From contig NW_020621936.1 of the NCBI RefSeq assembly GCF_003573695.1, positions 310,001 to 374,000 on the forward strand: a stretch of 64,000 bases of DNA. The letters run 5' to 3'. Shown here in pieces: positions 60,027 through 64,000 of the stretch. The notes below the pieces were generated by a model. It saw only the letters and a program-made list of their open reading frames with translations, ran no database searches and was not told the DNA's origin. This DNA is from Papaver somniferum. Its lineage: Eukaryota; Streptophyta; Magnoliopsida; Ranunculales; Papaveraceae. The first letter of the stretch is position 1. Each line of letters opens with the position of its first letter. Both the position numbers and the translations under genes were made by a program.

Positions 60027-60030
60027 TTTT

Positions 60031-60360
60031 TGCCGCGAGAAACCCGGACATTCTCTCACCTATACTAAAAACGGAAAATGGGTCATTTGTCCAAATATTT
60101 TTAAAACACGGTTCAAATGGACGAGTAAAAAATAGTTTGGGTGAAATGGACAAAAAAAATAGCAAGGATGAAACTGGATTCATTCTGACTTAAACTTAAA
60201 GAATAGCAAATATGAAACTGGATGCATCCTGATGTAAATTAAAAATAAGAAAGAATATTTGAAAATGGGTAGGATGAAATTGGTTACATCCTAGCTATTT
60301 TTACATTTTTGTCCATTTAAACAGTATCAAAATCTAACTGTCCTTTTCACCCAGGAATTT
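60031..60360. repeat. Degenerate repeat GAAACTGGAT(T/G)CAT(T/C)CTGA
   Basis: Three related segments near 60170, 60210 and 60262 carry ATGAAACTGG or ATGAAATTGG followed by a CATCCT block. They may belong to the LINE 5' untranslated region or to an independent repeat. Confidence 0.45.
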
Positions 60361-61670
60361 TTGATTTTAGTCTTTTTTACCAATTTTGTGTACTAAAAAC
60401 GGTCTTTTTAACTAGTAGCATTTTATTGATGAACAAAAAAAACTGGCATTTTATCGGAGTACGACAGTATGCCTGTCTAACTAAATGGAGTGTCTGCTCG
60501 GCCCCAAAAACACGTCGCAAGTCTTTTTCCCCCACCATCAAAATCTCAAAATAGGGGGATGGAAAACACTGTGAGAAAACAATATGTCCACGCAAAAACC
60601 AATACAAAAAGACCGTGCAGGTCTGGAGTCTCTGGACGACGAGTTAGACCAAAAACAGTGTTCCCGTGATTTAGCTGTTATCAATCAAAGAGCACCACAG
60701 TAATACATTAGACTACTAAAGTCTTCTCTTCAGTCTAGTTTTGTTGTTTTTTGTTTTGTTTTGTTTTGTTTTTTTTGTCAAATCAAAGCTTTTCTTAAAG
60801 ATTCATTTCATGGGACTAAGTAAATCACTGTGCCGACACAGTTTCCGGTGGACCATGCTCGAATTTACAACTGCGAAACTTTGTCATCCCATTCCCAAAT
60901 GCTTATATATCGCATCTATACAGGGACCGACCTGATAGAATTATCTATTGGACCCGTCAATGCATCTATTGTCAACATCGGTATCTTAACCCGGCGAAAT
61001 TTATAGGATCTGTGTAAATAATGGCCGCTTGTAATATGTACACAATTCAGTACCGCGGAATCAAGATTTTATTTTCGGTAGAAGTACTTCCATTTTATGA
61101 AAAAATCCCACGTAGAAGAAAAACCCCATATAAAAGGATTTTTTCAAGACATTGGGTATAAAATCGAGTATGTATTCATACTCGATTTGAGATTGGGTAC
61201 AAAATCATAACCAATCTCAAAACTCATATAATCCAATTTTTTTTTTCTTTTTTCGATTTGATTTCATGGATTTGGAAACTAATCCATTTGATTTCATTGT
61301 TAGAGTTTTGGGAGAAAAATTTGAATTTTTTTTTTAATTTTAGTCGGCATGGTTTTGTTTAGGGGGCAATTTAGTCGTTTGACATTTTATAGACACCCCT
61401 TAGCACATTAGTTTGGATAGGAATAAAATGGGTATACCGCAATCAAGCCAGGTTAAAAATATACATACAAATACATGAACGTTGTGCTTGTTTGGCACAA
61501 CAGCTACATGGTGCAAACCATACTCTTTTTGCTTAATAGCTAGGTTTGTTTTAGACGACCTTCATTCCCAAAGAGTTCTTTGAATAGAGTATTATACATA
61601 GGTGTCATTATTATGATTTAGAGTGTACTTTATAGCCTGCCCATTTGCTATCTCTCTATGTTAGAAAACG
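60361..61670. other. No gene recognised; simple repeats and a hairpin
   Basis: A (TTTTG)n run lies at about 60740-60770. A perfect hairpin is at 61161-61188. The segment 61340-61460 resembles transposon-derived sequence (GACACCCCTTAGCACA), but without defined ends. Confidence 0.45.
61161..61188. other. Perfect 12-bp inverted repeat (hairpin)
   Basis: AAATCGAGTATG, a 4-base loop TATT, then CATACTCGATTT. A second, weaker pair, GAGATTGG ... CCAATCTC, follows at about 61189-61219. Confidence 0.9.
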
Positions 61671-62005
61671 AGAGAAACGACTGGGGTTAAATTTCGCATA
61701 AAAATACAAAAATATATACAGAGGGATACCATGACGGTGTAAGTGATGCCTACTGGGGTCGATCTGAGAGAACAAAAACAACATAGCAACGAAAACTTCC
61801 CAAAACTGAATCTTCTCTTCTCAGATCGGCTCCTTTTGGGATCAATCTGAGAAGATCAATCAACACCTAGATCCTTTTTCCCCTTCTTTTCTCTTGTTAG
61901 TCAGTTCTAATAAAAAAAATTCTACATTTTTTTCTGATTGTTCTTGCTTCCAAAGATATGTGGGTCTTTCTTGAAGGTATGATTTGTGTGAGACGGATAT
62001 AGAGT

Positions 62006-62797
62006 ATGTCGTCACCATCAACTCCGATCTACAATCAAAACCTAGCAACAACATCAACTTTGGTTCTTTATCCCGATTCGATGAATCAAAGAATATCGAC
62101 TATTTTCTCTGATTTTGGTGATGATTGGGTTTCAGTTTTTAATGTTTTAGGTTTATTTGATTTTAATGTCTTAAGAAGATTAATCGTTCTAGATTTTATT
62201 AGATATTACAGTCTAGGTTTAGCTTTCTATTTTAGGTTTACCATTACATCAACTTACTCTCATGAGTTACCAGCAGCGCATACAGGTTCTAAGACACCAG
62301 CAACTTCACAGAAGACACCAGCAATCAACCGATTCAGACCGATTTCGATGGAGCACTATACCGATCCAGACCGTTTTTGTCCTCCGGTGACTGATCCAGG
62401 TCACAAATGTTATTGTTACTGTTACTTTGAAAAAATCCTTGACTATTGGGTAGATCTTTGGATCTTTGTATACCTAGGTCATTTATTTTATCATGCTTTT
62501 AGAAAAACCCTTGAGAAGTGATTGGATCTTTGGACCCTAGCATCTCTACTAATTGTAGGATTGCTATATGGTTTGGATAAGTTACTTTTAATTCAAATCA
62601 GGCCACTTAAACTTGTTATACTACTCAAAAATTGGTCTAGAATGGTTAAGACACTGCATCATATATGGTTTTGTAATCGTGTTATTATATGGCTTTTTTG
62701 TTGCTTGCTTGAAATCCATGTAATCCTTGGAAAACTTATGGTCAGTCCTGTAACCTTTCCCGATTTTGAATCAGAAGATTATTATCAATGTAAGTGA
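62006..62797 (+). CDS. Two adjacent in-frame ORFs of unknown origin
   Basis: The frame MSSPSTPIYNQN... (62006-62521) ends in TGA and continues in the same frame to 62797. The first 171 residues include a Thr/Ser/Pro-rich part, aromatic and Cys-rich sequence (CYCYCYFEK) and hydrophobic patches; the continuation is hydrophobic. It is followed by AAATAAATAAATAAATAA (about 62818-62834), which looks like the 3' tail of a LINE or SINE transcript. It may be a small retroposed unit rather than a gene. I do not recognise the product. Confidence 0.3.
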
Positions 62798-62839
62798 GGT
62801 TTCACCTCTTTTTTGAAAATAAATAAATAAATAATTCAT

Positions 62840-63443
62840 GTTGTTGTATTAAGGAACTTGAGAAAATTATGAGAAATTTTGTTTGGGGCATTACTACTTC
62901 TGTTAGGAAAAAAAGTTGGTTTTCTTGGTAGAAGGTTGTGTTGTCTAAATCTAAAAGAGGCATTGGCATCAAGAAACTTAAGTTGATGAACTCTGCTTTG
63001 CACTCAAAATGGATTTGGAGATATGGCTCTGAAAAGAAGGCTTTAATAGAGACAAATTATTCATCAAGAGTTTGGTGGTAACAAGGACTCTTTCTTTCCA
63101 AATTCTTCCTCTAGACCAGTTGTTACAAGCTTATGGGCATGGATATTGAGTTCAAAAGATTTGGTTGTCAGAAATATAAATATTGTTGTCAATAACGGGG
63201 ATAATATCTTTTTGGATAAATGTTTGGGTTGGCGATTCTTTTTCGCAGCTTCTTTTTACTTCTCTATTCAAATTATCTAAACGTAAGAATTCTGCAATTG
63301 TTGAGATGGTCACAAGTGAGGATGCTCGACAGCTGAACTTTAATATAAATCTGAGCGAATCTGAACTTGGTGATAGTATTCAATTTCTTCAACTAATTGG
63401 TGTACCAAGTGTCATATCTATGAAGGTGATGATACAAGTATAA
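62840..63443 (+). pseudogene. LINE ORF2 fragment (post-RT region)
   Basis: The plus-strand frame starts KELEKIMRNFVWG..., and goes on with SKSKRGIGIKKLKLMNSALHSKWIWRYGSEK. This is homologous to the minus-strand LINE at about 38440-38250 (LEKIMRDFLWS ... GGLGIKNLRLVNQALLSKWSWRY). Frame changes follow, and frame 63183-63443 carries ...FWINVWVGDSFSQLLFTSLFKL, the next conserved LINE piece. Both ends are truncated. Confidence 0.7.
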
Positions 63444-64000
63444 GTTTTATTTTATATATAAAGGATCTTTGAATAAATATGATAATCACATCATAAGCAT
63501 AGTTGTGTTAAAAATTACGAGTACCCGAGGATGCCATTGATTGAATCGAAGATGTCCTCCAAGAACACCCCTAGAGCAGAAGAGTTTGTAGAACTTTTGG
63601 TTTCTCCTTCTTGATCCTTTTTTTTTGTAGATGAATAATAAAATTCTTGAACTAATATTGATGGTTATTGAGTTCCTTTTACAGGTAGAAGAAGGACCAA
63701 GGTTCATAGGATCTTTAATTGACAATCAATCTCGACCGTCCATCAAGGAAGAGGGAATATGAAAGGATCCCAAAATTGTAACCACCACATTTAGAGATAT
63801 TCATAATTAACCAAGTTATTACATGGACCAAGAGAACTCAACATTCTCTTTTCATTCTGATAAGTTGGTGCCATTGAAGAATGGGATAAACGAAGTATAT
63901 GAATGCAAAGACTTAGAACTAGAAGCTGTAAAACATGACAAAGATACACAAGGTCAAACTCACACACACCTAGTTAGCAATTCGCGATACGACAAACGTA
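63444..64000. other. No gene recognised
   Basis: AT-rich; no motif seen on either strand up to the window end. Confidence 0.4.

Larger units (their letters stand above)
37114..60030 (-). mobile_element. LINE (non-LTR) retrotransposon, split by the E2 insertion
   Basis: On the minus strand the order is ORF1 (about 60026-58080), ORF2 endonuclease (57907 to about 57190), linker, start of RT (to 56487), then after E2 the rest of RT, zf-RVT and C-terminus (39500-37242), a short 3' untranslated region and a tail of ten A (plus-strand T run 37114-37123). Without E2 it is about 5.9 kb, a normal length for a plant L1-type element. Several stops and frame changes show it is inactive. I could not find its own target duplication, so the 5' end is approximate. 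Confidence 0.85.

Overview
This is a stretch of plant (eudicot) nuclear DNA. It is AT-rich, has an intron-rich gene with GT-AG introns, a plant-specific type 2 lipid-transfer protein gene, and a dense layer of plant LTR retrotransposons and LINEs. Some LTR sequences remind me of the poppy family, but that is only an impression and the species cannot be fixed from the window. There are no rRNA genes, operons or CRISPR arrays, and I saw no tRNA gene.

Layout. 1-5317: the 5' part (read on the minus strand) of a Ty1/copia-type element whose far LTR lies outside the window; pol is missing. 5318-8050: LTR remnants, a TCA microsatellite and undefined repeats. 8051-15386: a complete LTR element (E1) with perfect GATAG target duplications and one long but broken non-pol reading frame. 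15387-19740: decayed repeats, including a copia LTR end and a LINE 3' tail. 20248-24693: a 14-exon gene for a HEAT INTOLERANT 4 (HIT4)-like chromatin protein. 26961-27533: a frameshifted NF-YB copy. 29110-35110: a solo copia-type LTR, a decayed copia gag and a diverged repeat pair. 36172-36471: a type 2 non-specific lipid-transfer protein gene. 37114 to about 60030: a minus-strand LINE split by a 17-kb insertion. 60030-64000: repeats, a perfect hairpin and another LINE fragment.

The main structure is a four-level nest at 37-60 kb. A LINE is interrupted by E2 (39501-56486, minus strand, CCAAC duplications); E2's 3' LTR is interrupted by E3 (41518-48216, plus strand); E3 is interrupted by E4 (44614-46126), a solo LTR of the E1 family with CCAAG duplications. 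Removing E2 and one CCAAC restores the LINE reading frame.

E2 is the most unusual element. It encodes Gag and a protease-like domain but no reverse transcriptase or integrase, carries a 158-residue ORF on the opposite strand near its 3' LTR, and holds two satellite-like arrays (77-bp and 39-bp units) in the U3 part of each LTR, with different 77-bp copy number in the two LTRs. The copia element, E1, E2 and E3 all lack recognisable pol while keeping other coding sequence, so the window is largely a collection of non-autonomous retroelements around two apparently functional genes (HIT4-like and nsLTP2).
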